Shown here: positions 36,180 to 45,296 of the stretch, piece after piece
How the letters are laid out: every line of letters begins with the position of its first letter
How positions within the stretch are numbered: the first letter of the stretch is position 1
The notes under the pieces: generated by a model
What the model saw: the letters and a program-made list of their open reading frames with translations, nothing else
The model's database searches: none
What the model was told of the DNA's origin: nothing
Assembly (NCBI RefSeq): GCF_012932565.1
Contig: NZ_JABBYJ010000001.1
Location: forward strand, 62,001 to 126,000
DNA length: 64,000 nt
Direction: 5' to 3'
Source of the DNA: Sneathiella limimaris
GTDB taxonomy: Bacteria > Pseudomonadota > Alphaproteobacteria > Sneathiellales > Sneathiellaceae
Made by a program: the position numbers and the translations under genes

Positions 36180-36632
36180 TCACGAAGTTTTAAAAGGTGG
36201 TGCCCGGCTCTCTGGCCAGCGCCCCGGTTCCGTAACCTGATAGGTTTGATCCAGTCCAAAAACAGATACAAGTTCATTTAACTGGATTTTGTTTTGAACT
36301 TCCTTTGGAAACAGGAACAAAGCCAGACTTGGTGATAACCGGCAATCGGAACAATCAGCGCAAGCGTCGCAATGCTCATCGTGGCTGGAAGCGGGGGAAC
36401 TGATCCCAAGCTCAGATAAGCTAACTCGCTCAACTCCACTGGAGGTACAAATTTCCAGATACCCATCTTCCGCCACCGCAGATGCTGTCGCATGGGTCAC
36501 TGGAACCAGAAGGTTTAGGAAAATAGCGAAAACAGCAACAAGCGAATGGAAGCGATTGAAACGCTCCTTTCGGGAACGGCTTCGACCTTCTAGCAAAGGA
36601 AAACCGGATACGAATGCTGTCAAAATTTTCAT
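36180..36632 (-). CDS. DUF2946-like membrane-anchored protein
   Basis: A 150-aa small protein with one hydrophobic segment at residues 29-50 acting as anchor or signal. A stretch after it (YLEICTSSGVERVSLSEL) and a Cys/His-rich part (HDEHCDACADCSDC) resemble DUF2946 proteins, which commonly neighbour copper genes. The His and four Cys of that part could bind metal. It is first in the row ahead of SCO and PCu(A)C, with an 85-bp gap. The function is inferred from context only, and the start is uncertain because no strong Shine-Dalgarno is visible. Confidence 0.75.
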   Translation of the reverse strand: MKILTAFVSGFPLLEGRSRSRKERFNRFHSLVAVFAIFLNLLVPVTHATASAVAEDGYLEICTSSGVERVSLSELGISSPASSHDEHCDACADCSDCRLSPSLALFLFPKEVQNKIQLNELVSVFGLDQTYQVTEPGRWPESRAPPFKTS

Positions 36633-36759
36633 GACCGCAACCTAATTCAAGGAACCCTGAACCGCAAGAAAATTTAACTTTTCAAGACCTTCGCCTTTTG
36701 GGTTTGCAAGGAGCGGTTTAAAATGATCTAATTTTATTTCGATGTCATTTGGCCGATTG

Positions 36760-36788
36760 GAGAATGATTGACTGCAAACAATATTCTC
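36760..36788. promoter_or_regulatory. Candidate operator upstream of the Dpp-like ABC operon
   Basis: GAGAATGATTG (36760-36770) and CAATATTCTC (36779-36788) form an interrupted dyad with one bulge. A perfect 10-bp palindrome TTGACGTCAA follows at 36795-36804. Both lie 50-100 bp before the first ABC permease start. The GAGAAT/ATTCTC words recall metal-regulator boxes, but the match is not decisive. Confidence 0.35.
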
Positions 36789-36858
36789 ATTACATTGACG
36801 TCAAAATTGATAAGCCATTCATTTGGTCTGAGTATAAACAGGGATATATTTTAAAAGC

Positions 36859-37809
36859 ATGAGCGTATTTCTTGCGAAACGGTTTCTCACGCTTATTGCG
36901 ACATTAATCGGCGCTTCGGTTGTTATTTTTCTGGTAATGGAAATCTTACCGGGTGACCCGGCATTGGTTATTCTGGGAGTTGACGCCACGGACGAGGCCG
37001 TGCTGGCTCTGACCAAGGAGCTTGGTCTGGACAGACCTCCAGTAGAGCGGTATTTCGATTGGATCGGTGGCCTACTACAAGGCGAGCTTGGCAATAGCTA
37101 TGCTTACAAGGTCCCTGTCTGGGAATTGGTGGAAGGCGCCTTGAAACTGACTGTCCCGCTGGCCATCATGTCAATGGTTCTGTCTGTGATTATCGCGCTG
37201 GTGATTGGGCTTTATGCGGCTGCCAACCATAACAAGGCGAGTGACGTCACCCTGATGGGTGTCAGTCAGCTGGGAATTTCAGTACCGAACTTTTGGCTGG
37301 CCGTCCTTCTGATCCTCTATTTCGCGGTGACTTTGAGATGGTTTCCACCTGGTGGTTTTCCCGGTTGGGACGAAGATGTTCTTGGATCAATCCACTCCCT
37401 CATTCTGCCCTCCGTTGCACTTGCAACTGTTCAGGGAGCCATCCTGGCGAGGATCACTCGCTCCTCCGTCCTTGAAGTTTTCCGTGAAGATTTTGTTCGC
37501 ACGGCGCGGGCAAAGGGCCTCAGCCAACGGACTACCCTGTGGGTTCATGTCCTTCGGAATGCCCTGATTCCGGTCATAACCGTCATGGGTCTTCAGTTCG
37601 CCAACTTGCTTGCAGGTACGGTTGTTGTGGAGAATGTTTTTCATTTGCCGGGGCTGGGCTCCACCGTTTTGAAAGCCATCAATAACAGAGACACAATCGT
37701 CGTCGAAAATGTCGTCCTGCTGTTGGCAGCTATGGTTGTTGTTACGAATTTCGTGGTTGATATCCTCTATGCTGTTATTGACCCTCGCCTAAAGGCGCAT
37801 GACATATGA
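36859..37809 (+). CDS. ABC transporter permease, DppB/OppB type
   Basis: A 316-aa inner-membrane permease of the peptide/nickel family. The N-terminus (FLAKRFLTLIATLIGASVVIFLVMEILPGDPA) is the standard first helix and PGDPA motif, and five further helices follow. The EAA loop facing the ATPases is VLEVFREDFVRTARAKGLSQRTTLWVHVLRNALIPVIT near residues 213-250. It forms the translocation pore with the next gene, overlapping by 4 nt. The operon provides two permeases and two ATPases but no binding protein in the window, so the ligand (peptide, opine or nickel) is open. Confidence 0.94.
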   Translation: MSVFLAKRFLTLIATLIGASVVIFLVMEILPGDPALVILGVDATDEAVLALTKELGLDRPPVERYFDWIGGLLQGELGNSYAYKVPVWELVEGALKLTVPLAIMSMVLSVIIALVIGLYAAANHNKASDVTLMGVSQLGISVPNFWLAVLLILYFAVTLRWFPPGGFPGWDEDVLGSIHSLILPSVALATVQGAILARITRSSVLEVFREDFVRTARAKGLSQRTTLWVHVLRNALIPVITVMGLQFANLLAGTVVVENVFHLPGLGSTVLKAINNRDTIVVENVVLLLAAMVVVTNFVVDILYAVIDPRLKAHDI

Positions 37810-38657
37810 GTAGTGTATCCTCTTCTCAATCCTTTCTGGCAAGATGCCTGAAAAGCCGCAGTTTTGTGCTGGGGGGAGCTATTACTCTCTCCCTGCTGAC
37901 ATGTGCGCTGATTTCCCTTTTCTGGACACCTGGAACGATCGACATCTCTATCAGCACACGGTTTTTGCCACCGTCAGCCGATTATTGGCTTGGGACTGAC
38001 CAGTTCGGCCGTGACGTCGCATCCATGCTGATGACAGGCACCCAAAACTCCATCACAGTAGGCGTTGTAGCCGTCTCTATCGGCTTGTTTGCGGGTGTTT
38101 CCCTTGGTCTTTATGCGTCCGCAAAAAGAGGATGGACTGAAGAGTTAATCATGCGCTTCAGTGACTTTTCCTTTGCTTTTCCGGCTATTCTATCGGCCAT
38201 CATGATCACCGCTATTTTGGGACCAGGTGGCGTCAACTCCATCATCGCAATCGGGATATATAATGTTCCTGTTTTTGCACGGCTGACCCGCGGATCGGCC
38301 AATGCGATTTGGGCAAGGGAATATGTCATGGCAGCCCGCGCGGCCGGTAAGGGCAAGTTCCGAATTACCATTGAACATGTTCTGCCTAACATTCTTTCCA
38401 TCCTGATCGTGCAGGCGACCATTCAGTTTGCAATCGCGATCCTGGCAGAGGCCGCCCTTTCCTATCTGGGGCTTGGCACACAACCGCCGTTCCCATCCTG
38501 GGGCAGAATGCTGAACGAAGCACAGACCCTGATGTTCCTGCAGCCGATGCAGGCTGTATATCCAGGTGCGGCAATTGCGCTTGCCGTATTTGGACTTAAT
38601 CTTCTTGGGGATGGTCTGCGAGATGTTCTTGACCCACGCCTGAGCAGGAAACGGTGA
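37806..38657 (+). CDS. ABC transporter permease, DppC/OppC type
   Basis: A 283-aa permease, partner of the upstream DppB-type protein, with a 4-nt overlap that indicates coupled translation. An N-terminal helix (FVLGGAITLSLLTCALISLF) is followed by YWLGTDQFGRDVASMLMTGTQNS near residue 60, the typical DppC signature. The EAA-type loop YVMAARAAGKGKFRITIEHVLPNILSILIVQ is near 175 and EAALSYLGLGTQPPFPSWGRMLNE near 218. It is the second half of the membrane pore. Confidence 0.94.
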   Translation: MSSVSSSQSFLARCLKSRSFVLGGAITLSLLTCALISLFWTPGTIDISISTRFLPPSADYWLGTDQFGRDVASMLMTGTQNSITVGVVAVSIGLFAGVSLGLYASAKRGWTEELIMRFSDFSFAFPAILSAIMITAILGPGGVNSIIAIGIYNVPVFARLTRGSANAIWAREYVMAARAAGKGKFRITIEHVLPNILSILIVQATIQFAIAILAEAALSYLGLGTQPPFPSWGRMLNEAQTLMFLQPMQAVYPGAAIALAVFGLNLLGDGLRDVLDPRLSRKR

Positions 38658-38658
38658 C

Positions 38659-39654
38659 ATGAGTTTATTAACCGTCAAAGATTTAAACGTTGATCTGCAA
38701 ACGGCAATGGGACCCGCCAGAGCCGTTCGGAGCCTGAACTTCTCCCTGGAGAGAGGTGAGACCCTTGGCATTGTTGGTGAAAGTGGCTGCGGAAAATCCA
38801 TGACAGCCCTCGCCCTAATGGGATTGCTGCCTGAAAATGGAACGGCCCGCGGCGAGATCCTGCTCGGTGGGGAGAATCTGCTGACAAAGAGCGAAAAGGA
38901 AATGTGCACCATTCGGGGAAACCGTATGGCGATGATTTTCCAGGAACCCATGACGTCGCTGAACCCGGTTCACACGGTTGGCAGACAAATTATGGAACCC
39001 TTGCGCCTGCATAAAGGTATGTCGAAAACAGAAGCCTTTGACGAAGCCGTGAGATTGCTGGACCGAGTTGGTATTCCCAACCCATCAGAGCGGGTTCACA
39101 ACTACCCCCACCAGCTTTCTGGGGGGCAAAGACAACGGGTCATGATTGCGCTTGCCCTCTCTTGCGGACCTGATGTGCTGATTGCGGATGAACCGACAAC
39201 GGCCCTCGACGTTACCATTCAGGATCAAATTCTGGAACTGATCCAAAATCTGGTTGAAGAAGAAGGGATGGCGCTTATCCTGATTTCCCATGATTTGGGT
39301 GTGATCGCTGAGAACACCCAGAAAGTCATGGTGATGTATGGTGGAACATCTGTTGAAACTGGACAAACAGACCAGCTGTTTGAAGAATTGACACATCCCT
39401 ATACGCAAGGTTTGTTTGCGGCGATGCCCAAGGTTGGCATGGGTCGAAATGGTCGCCTGATTACAATTCCGGGTACGGTTCCAGACCTGATTAACCTGCC
39501 AAAGGGTTGCACCTTTACAGATCGCTGCCCGCTTGCAAGCGAGACTTGCCGCAACACAGTTCCCGGCAATCAGGAAATGAGTACCGACCATGAAGTCGCC
39601 TGTCATCATCTGAAGGAAGCAATCGCAGCGCGCGGAGAAGGACTTTATAAATGA
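38659..39654 (+). CDS. ABC transporter ATP-binding protein, DppD/OppD type
   Basis: A 331-aa ATPase. Walker A is [14 protein letters not shown] near residue 34, the signature is [14 protein letters not shown] near 153, and Walker B is [12 protein letters not shown] near 174. The C-terminal oligopeptide-transporter extension [18 protein letters not shown] (residues 275 onward) holds the cysteines that often ligate an iron-sulphur cluster in DppD proteins. It powers the two permeases encoded just upstream, with 1 nt between the genes. Confidence 0.95.
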   Translation: MSLLTVKDLNVDLQTAMGPARAVRSLNFSLERGETLGIVGESGCGKSMTALALMGLLPENGTARGEILLGGENLLTKSEKEMCTIRGNRMAMIFQEPMTSLNPVHTVGRQIMEPLRLHKGMSKTEAFDEAVRLLDRVGIPNPSERVHNYPHQLSGGQRQRVMIALALSCGPDVLIADEPTTALDVTIQDQILELIQNLVEEEGMALILISHDLGVIAENTQKVMVMYGGTSVETGQTDQLFEELTHPYTQGLFAAMPKVGMGRNGRLITIPGTVPDLINLPKGCTFTDRCPLASETCRNTVPGNQEMSTDHEVACHHLKEAIAARGEGLYK

Positions 39655-40643
39655 GTAAAACCGTTCTTAAAGTCACTGATCTCGTCCGCCATTACCCTTT
39701 GCCCAAGGAAAGCCTGTTTGCAAAGCCGCGCTATGTTTATGCGCTGAACGGGGTCAGCTTTGAAATCAAGGAAGGCAAAAGCTTTGGCATCGTTGGTGAG
39801 AGTGGCTGCGGAAAATCCACGCTGGCCCGGAACGTCATGGCACTGGAGCCTACAGATAGCGGCTCTGTCGTCATTCAGGGTGAAGAAGTCGTTGGCAAAA
39901 GCTTTGCCGAACTTCGCCCTCACAGACAGCATTTTCAGATGGTTTTTCAGGATCCATATGGATCACTGGACCCACACCACACTGTAGGACGCATCGTTGC
40001 TGAGCCTCTTACAGCGATTGATAACCTTTCCACTTCAGAAAAAGAAGAACGGGTTCGGGAAGTTTTATCGTCAGTTGGCCTGAAACCAACTGATGTTGAA
40101 AAATATCCCCATGAATTTTCAGGGGGCCAGCGCCAGCGCATTGCGATTGCCCGCGCCCTCATTACCCGACCCTCCCTGATCGTTGCAGATGAACCTGTAT
40201 CCGCGCTTGATGTGTCAGTCCAGGCCCAGGTCCTGAACCTGCTTCGGGATTTGCAGGACAGCCACGGCGTGACCTATATGTTTATCAGTCACGATTTGGC
40301 CGTGGTTGAATATCTCTGCGATGAAGTGGCCGTAATGTATCTGGGCTCGATCGTCGAAAAAGGAAAAACCGAGGACCTTTTTGCAAGACCGGCTCATCCA
40401 TATACCCGCATCCTGCTGGATGCCGTCCCGCGCCCAGCCTCTGGCAAGAAGCGGGAGAGGATCCGGCTTTCCGGCTCCGTCACCGGACAAACCGAAAAAC
40501 GCGCCGGCTGTGCGTTTCAGGATCGCTGCCCGATGGTTCAGGACAAATGCCGAAGCGAGGCCCCTGCCCTTCGCCAAGTCGAAAGCGAACATCTCGCCGC
40601 CTGTCATTTTTCAGAAGACCTAATTGCCAAAGCCAACGGTTAG
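39651..40643 (+). CDS. ABC transporter ATP-binding protein, DppF/OppF type
   Basis: A 330-aa ATPase, last gene of the operon, overlapping its neighbour by 4 nt. Walker A is [16 protein letters not shown] near residue 46, the signature is EFSGGQRQRIAIARALI near 155, and Walker B is LIVADEPVSALDVS near 176. The C-terminal extension AGCAFQDRCPMVQDKC mirrors DppD and carries the cysteine group. The two ATPases form a heterodimer under the two permeases. After it the msrB gene is convergent. Confidence 0.95.
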   Translation: MSKTVLKVTDLVRHYPLPKESLFAKPRYVYALNGVSFEIKEGKSFGIVGESGCGKSTLARNVMALEPTDSGSVVIQGEEVVGKSFAELRPHRQHFQMVFQDPYGSLDPHHTVGRIVAEPLTAIDNLSTSEKEERVREVLSSVGLKPTDVEKYPHEFSGGQRQRIAIARALITRPSLIVADEPVSALDVSVQAQVLNLLRDLQDSHGVTYMFISHDLAVVEYLCDEVAVMYLGSIVEKGKTEDLFARPAHPYTRILLDAVPRPASGKKRERIRLSGSVTGQTEKRAGCAFQDRCPMVQDKCRSEAPALRQVESEHLAACHFSEDLIAKANG

Positions 40644-40652
40644 AAGCTGAGG

Positions 40653-41054
40653 CTATTCCTCTGCCTTGGGCTTAAAGTCTAGAGACGCCGAGTTCAAGCA
40701 ATAGCGAAGCCCGGTCGGGGCAGGACCATCGGGGAATACATGTCCCAGATGCGCATCACATTTATTGCAAATCACTTCTGTTCGTCGCATGAAAAAGCTG
40801 CGGTCATCCACTTCGCCAACCCCCTCTGAGTTCAGAGGTTGATAAAAGCTCGGCCAGCCAGTTCCTGAATCGAATTTGGTTTCAGAGGAAAAAAGAGGCT
40901 CCCCGCAGCAGATACAGTGATAAACACCCTGCTGTTTATTGTCATTGTATTTGCCTGTAAAAGCCCGTTCAGTCCCTTTTTTGCGTGTAATTTTATACTG
41001 CTCAGGGGTGAGCTGATCTTTCCATTCCGCTTCACTTTTGACAATTTTATCCAT
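40653..41054 (-). CDS. msrB: Peptide-methionine (R)-S-oxide reductase
   Basis: A 133-aa enzyme that reduces methionine-R-sulfoxide in proteins. [24 protein letters not shown] is the family opening. Zinc-binding pairs are CICC and [17 protein letters not shown] near residue 60 is the substrate-binding core and [13 protein letters not shown] near 118 holds the catalytic Cys. No signal peptide is present, so it is cytoplasmic. It is a lone gene, convergent with the ABC operon and divergent from the DUF2794 gene. Confidence 0.96.
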   Translation of the reverse strand: MDKIVKSEAEWKDQLTPEQYKITRKKGTERAFTGKYNDNKQQGVYHCICCGEPLFSSETKFDSGTGWPSFYQPLNSEGVGEVDDRSFFMRRTEVICNKCDAHLGHVFPDGPAPTGLRYCLNSASLDFKPKAEE

Positions 41055-41197
41055 CGCTTAATCCTCCAATCCCTGATCTCACATATGAGTTCATGATAGC
41101 GTCCCTTTATAAATCATCCAGCGTCAAAAACTTGTCACAAATCTTGACGTTCCTGTGTAGATAAGGAACAATCAAAAAAGAACAATTGGAAGGGTGC

Positions 41198-41572
41198 ATG
41201 AGCGACGTAGTTCAATTCAGCGATCATTACCAAACCCAGGCCGGGCGCAGTATCAATGCACCACAAACCCCGGCGCCGGTATTCTTTAACCGTCAGGAAC
41301 TGGGACAAATTCTTCAAGTGTATGGACAGATGGTTGCAAAAGCTGAATGGCGGGATTATGCCATTGGTCAAACCAAGAACTCCTGCAGTTTTGCAATTTT
41401 CCACCGGACCACTGAAAAACCCATCTTTAAAATCTACAAAGAGCCGAAACTTGCGAATAAGCAGGGGGCTTTTTCAGTCCATAGCCAAAATGGTCGGATT
41501 TTGAAAAGAGGAAAAGACCTGAAACAGGTTCTGAAAATCTTCGATAAAAAGCGCTTTGAAACGATCGACTGA
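41198..41572 (+). CDS. DUF2794 family protein
   Basis: A 124-aa small basic protein of the alphaproteobacterial DUF2794 family. VFFNRQELGQILQVYGQMVAKAEWRDYAIG near residue 28 and IFKIYKEPKLANKQGAFSVHSQNGRILKRGKDLKQVLKIFDKK to the end follow the family closely. No function is established. An in-frame TTG lies at 41186, but that TTG is itself part of the Shine-Dalgarno region (GGAAGGG) for the ATG at 41198. Its stop abuts the convergent TPR gene without a gap. Confidence 0.88.
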   Translation: MSDVVQFSDHYQTQAGRSINAPQTPAPVFFNRQELGQILQVYGQMVAKAEWRDYAIGQTKNSCSFAIFHRTTEKPIFKIYKEPKLANKQGAFSVHSQNGRILKRGKDLKQVLKIFDKKRFETID

Positions 41573-42883
41573 TCAGGCCGCCGCTGAAGCTGACTTCATC
41601 CAAGCCACATCAAGCGGAACTGGACGGCGGAAATCCAATCGATCCTGTAGAAGCGCAATTGCTTCTTCAGTCCTTCCCGCCTTCAACAAACTATCAATCC
41701 AAACCTGCTGAAAAAGATCACGTTGCGCGTGACTACCACCAATGGTTTGCAGGTTGTCGCGGGCAGGGGCAAGTAATTCAAGACACTTGGCATAATTCCC
41801 GTCTGCATAGGCGATGAAGCTTTTTGCCGCTGGCAATGCCACCGTCTTCCAACAGGCTTGCGTCATGGAAGGGGCTGCAGTTTGCATCGCCGCCATCCCA
41901 TCCAGCAGTTTTTGGACGGCTTCGCCGCGCTTCTCTCTGGCAAGGGCATACATATATTGCATATCCAGAAAGGGCTGATCATTAAAGAGATACCGAGCCT
42001 CGATATGGTCAGCGAGATCTTTCCAGCGATCTCCCACGTCAAACCCAGCGATTTCCATCCGCCAAAGAAGTGAGATCGCGTTGATCTGATCCTGACTGTA
42101 GCTTTTATCGCGTCCCCAAACATGGGTATCGTAGAGCTTTAAAGCTTCTTCGATGTTTTCCTGCTCCAGATGGAAAAGAGCCAAATGCCACCAGTTATGG
42201 GTATACATAAAGGAATTGCAGGCGGCCCATTCGTTGCTGAGGTCCTGCATCCATTGGATGCCTTCCTCATGCCGCCCTTGGGTTAACATGACATGCGCTA
42301 CGGCATGATGGGCCCATGGCTCTTTTCGCTGCATTTCTGTAGCACGGCGGGCTGACTGCTCAGCCTCCTCAAAACGGGACATCTGCTCCAGGCCAAAGGC
42401 ACGCATTCCATAGGCATAGGCTGTATCGTGATGCGCATCCATGATTTGATCTGCCAGCCATAGCATCCCTTCATCATCGCCAATATTGAAATAAAGGGTC
42501 TGTCCTATTTTGGCGGAAAGCAAATCGCGCGGATATTCCGTTGCAAGCTGACGGTGACCTTTCAAGGCCGTTTCAAGATCGCCACGATAAGCAGCGAGCA
42601 AAGCGCCAACAAAAACTTGCTCCCGATCAGTGGCTTTAGTAACCCCTTGAGCGGCGCGATCATAAAACTTTCGGGCCAGCGGCAAGCGATCTGGTGTTTC
42701 CATAAAAAGGGCCAGTACACCAGCTAGTGAAGCGGCGACAGCACAGTCAGGATCTTCATCGGAAGCTTCAAAGATAATTCCAAAATCCGTACCGTAACCG
42801 ATGAGACTGTTTGAAAACCTGTTAATCGCATCAACGGTTTTTGCAGATGTGGTTGTAACCGGGTTTTCATACAGATCCTTCAT
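41573..42883 (-). CDS. TTC38-like tetratricopeptide repeat protein
   Basis: A 436-aa soluble alpha-helical protein. It resembles the TTC38 family (eukaryotic and bacterial TPR proteins) through GMRAFGLEQMSRFEEAEQSARRATEMQRKEPWAHHAVAHVMLTQGRHEEGIQWM near residues 155-210. CNSFMYTHNWWHLALFHLEQ near 222 is the distinctive His/Trp segment. TPR-like pairs of helices continue through to the C-terminus. Its role is unknown. It begins 2 bp after the M81 peptidase-like gene, so the two are co-transcribed and possibly act together on the same substrate. Confidence 0.87.
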   Translation of the reverse strand: MKDLYENPVTTTSAKTVDAINRFSNSLIGYGTDFGIIFEASDEDPDCAVAASLAGVLALFMETPDRLPLARKFYDRAAQGVTKATDREQVFVGALLAAYRGDLETALKGHRQLATEYPRDLLSAKIGQTLYFNIGDDEGMLWLADQIMDAHHDTAYAYGMRAFGLEQMSRFEEAEQSARRATEMQRKEPWAHHAVAHVMLTQGRHEEGIQWMQDLSNEWAACNSFMYTHNWWHLALFHLEQENIEEALKLYDTHVWGRDKSYSQDQINAISLLWRMEIAGFDVGDRWKDLADHIEARYLFNDQPFLDMQYMYALAREKRGEAVQKLLDGMAAMQTAAPSMTQACWKTVALPAAKSFIAYADGNYAKCLELLAPARDNLQTIGGSHAQRDLFQQVWIDSLLKAGRTEEAIALLQDRLDFRRPVPLDVAWMKSASAAA

Positions 42884-42885
42884 GC

Positions 42886-44364
42886 TCAGGCCTCGTTTAT
42901 CAGATCCAATGGATAGATTGGACGGCGGACATTTTTATAGTCAAGAAGCGTATTGTCCGAAGTCGTTACACCCTTGCCATCCAGTGTCAGGGTTGCTTTT
43001 GCAAGTTTGGCAAAACCAGCGCGATAATGAATACGGCTTTTTAGAACCAGGTATTTTTTATGTTCGGGCTGGATACCAACAGAGGTGAAAACGCCCTGAT
43101 CCCAGGGTTCATGATGATTAGAGACGATGACAATTTCCATCTTGCCAGTGTCCAGAACTGCCGTCGGGCCCATAAAGACCTTAACCCCGGTGTACATAGG
43201 CCCGTGAACAGTCCATTCGCCATTGGTCAACACTTTTACAGTGCCCGTAATTTCAAGCGGCTCGCCAACCTCATTGATGGATGGCATGTCCAGCTTACCG
43301 CCAAGCTTCAGCGTCACCTTGCTGCCAACCCCGGCTTTTTGCATTTCCTTCACGGCTCCGGGATCCCAGACGGCACCAACCGCGACATCCTCGAGCCCTT
43401 GCCGGTGGATTTCGGCGATCACCGTCATTACATCCTGTGTTCCGCCAGAACCACAGTTATCCGCATGATCTAGCAGAATGACGGGTCCCTCTTCAATCGC
43501 TTTGGCCTCTGCCACCCGATCGACAAGCGGGGTATGCTTGTAAATAAAATCTTCCCGACGCTCCCATGCGGCGGCCAGGATCCGATCGCGAACCGCATCC
43601 GCTTTCGCCTGATCCCCGTCAGCCACAACAATCACGCTATTTCCAGCCTGCTTGATGTCAGCTAGAGCGAAACCGCCGAAAGCTGTAGCCGCAATAATTC
43701 CTTCTTCTGTCTCTGCTTCCTTGCAAAGGCGGATCAAGGTTGCCATGGGCTCATCATCTGTTCCCTGGCACAATGTCTGGCTGAGCAGTGGGATATTTCC
43801 CCAGGACATAACAGGATTTATTTTACCATCCAGCGTATCCAGGAGAGCCTGGCCAATTTGCGTGCCGACCTCATACATGTCCACATGTGGGTAAGTCTTG
43901 TAGCCAATCAAAGTGGTGCAATTTTCCATCATGCGATCGGTCAGGTTACAATGAAGATCCAACGTAACCGCAATTGGAAGATCCGGATCAATCTCCCGCA
44001 TTCTCTCAAGCAAGGTTCCCTCTCCATCCGGGGTCACCTCAGAAACCATGGCGCCGTGCAAATCCAGCATGGCCGCATCCACACCATTACGAACTTCATC
44101 CAAGATGGCATTTGAGAGCTTCTCATATGCCTCTTTGGTCACAAGGCCAGAGGGCATTGCCTCTGCCGCGACCGGCGTGACAATCTCGGCGCCAATGGAT
44201 TTTGCAAGCTCAATATAGGCACCCATTGGCATGGCGGTCCCTTCATAGGCCTTGCGTGCATCTTCGCCAAAATGCGCGCCCCAATCCGCAAACCGTTGCC
44301 AATCCGCCGGTATCGGGGAAAAGGTATTGGTTTCATGTTTCATCATGGCGATCAAAATGCGCAT
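42886..44364 (-). CDS. M81 family metallopeptidase, MlrC-like
   Basis: A 492-aa protein of the MlrC (microcystinase C) family. MRILIAMMKHETNTFSPIPADWQRF is the family opening. MLDLHGAMVSE near residue 100 and VTLDLHCNLTDRMMENC near 135 carry likely metal ligands, and VILLDHADNCGSGGTQDVMTVI near 290 is typical. Most bacterial members do not act on microcystin; they are thought to cut or hydrolyse amide-type metabolites. It is upstream of the TTC38-like gene in one operon. No signal peptide is seen. Confidence 0.9.
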   Translation of the reverse strand: MRILIAMMKHETNTFSPIPADWQRFADWGAHFGEDARKAYEGTAMPMGAYIELAKSIGAEIVTPVAAEAMPSGLVTKEAYEKLSNAILDEVRNGVDAAMLDLHGAMVSEVTPDGEGTLLERMREIDPDLPIAVTLDLHCNLTDRMMENCTTLIGYKTYPHVDMYEVGTQIGQALLDTLDGKINPVMSWGNIPLLSQTLCQGTDDEPMATLIRLCKEAETEEGIIAATAFGGFALADIKQAGNSVIVVADGDQAKADAVRDRILAAAWERREDFIYKHTPLVDRVAEAKAIEEGPVILLDHADNCGSGGTQDVMTVIAEIHRQGLEDVAVGAVWDPGAVKEMQKAGVGSKVTLKLGGKLDMPSINEVGEPLEITGTVKVLTNGEWTVHGPMYTGVKVFMGPTAVLDTGKMEIVIVSNHHEPWDQGVFTSVGIQPEHKKYLVLKSRIHYRAGFAKLAKATLTLDGKGVTTSDNTLLDYKNVRRPIYPLDLINEA

Positions 44365-44463
44365 GGGGACGTCACTTTCGTAATATTATAATGTTTGCTC
44401 TCCAACTACTTTAACATGTTAAGAACATCATCCAAGAAAAAATTTCACATGGAAACAGCCAAT

Positions 44464-44490
44464 AAAAAACCCGGCCAAAAGGCCGGGTTT
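44464..44490 (-). terminator. Intrinsic terminator after the Bax-inhibitor-1 gene
   Basis: On the minus strand CCCGGCC, a TTTT loop and GGCCGGG are followed by TTTTTTATT. It lies 20 bp beyond the BI-1 stop codon and blocks read-through into the MlrC-TPR operon. Confidence 0.9.
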
Positions 44491-44512
44491 CTCGTTTAAT
44501 TTCTGTCTGAGC

Positions 44513-45217
44513 CTATTCGCGATTACCAAGCAGGCTTAGCAACATCATGAACAGGTTCAAGAAGTTCAGGTACAGGGAGACAGCTCCCATAATCGCACCT
44601 TTTTCCAGAATTTCTGCGTCATGTCCGTGATAATATTCAGATTTGATCCGCTGTGTATCAAAAGCTGTCAAACCTGTGAAAATCAGAACACCCAGAATAG
44701 ACACTACGAAGTGGAGCATGCTTGAAGCCAAGAAGATGTTGACTACTGATGCAATCACGATACCGATCAGCCCCATAAACAGGAACGAACCAAAGCCGGT
44801 TAGATCCCGTTTTGTCACATAGCCGTAAAGGCTAGCTGATCCGAAAGTCGCGGCAGTAATAAAGAATACCCGAATGACACTTTCCGCTGTGTAAACCTGG
44901 AAAATGTAGGAAATGGATACACCAAAAGTTGCAACCATGATCCAGTATAGGATTTTGGATGTTGAGGCGCTAGCCCGAGACATCGCAAACAGCAATCCAA
45001 GTGGCGCCAGCATGACAACCCACTGCAGTGGAGTTCCAAACACAGCGTTGAATAAAGTCTCATTAGATGCTGTCAAAGCAGCCGTAATACCACTTAACGC
45101 CAAACCTGACGCCATGTAGTTATAAACTTTCAACATGTGGGTCCGAAGACCCTCATCCATCGCGGCCTGATCAACAGTGCGCGAAGTCGAATTTAGCCGT
45201 GTATAATCAATAGCCAT
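44513..45217 (-). CDS. Bax inhibitor-1/YccA family protein
   Basis: A 234-aa inner-membrane protein with seven hydrophobic segments. MLKVYNYMASGLALSGITAALTA near residue 28, YIFQVYTAESVIRVFFITAATFGSASLYGYVTKRDLTGFG near 105, and TGLTAFDTQRIKSEYYH near 182 (with the conserved Asp) match the BI-1 family. Bacterial members are proposed calcium-leak channels or modulators of membrane-protein turnover. It is a single gene with its own terminator. Confidence 0.94.
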   Translation of the reverse strand: MAIDYTRLNSTSRTVDQAAMDEGLRTHMLKVYNYMASGLALSGITAALTASNETLFNAVFGTPLQWVVMLAPLGLLFAMSRASASTSKILYWIMVATFGVSISYIFQVYTAESVIRVFFITAATFGSASLYGYVTKRDLTGFGSFLFMGLIGIVIASVVNIFLASSMLHFVVSILGVLIFTGLTAFDTQRIKSEYYHGHDAEILEKGAIMGAVSLYLNFLNLFMMLLSLLGNRE

Positions 45218-45296
45218 AGTGTCCTTCCCAAAAGACGGTTACATTTTTGCTGTATATATTGGAATAAGTATAAAAGAGTTCAAGTGTTTGTTCAAA

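Noticed and set aside
44464-44490. Terminator for the MlrC-like gene
   Set aside because: It lies upstream of that gene's start; on the minus strand its T-run follows the BI-1 gene, so it ends BI-1 transcription.
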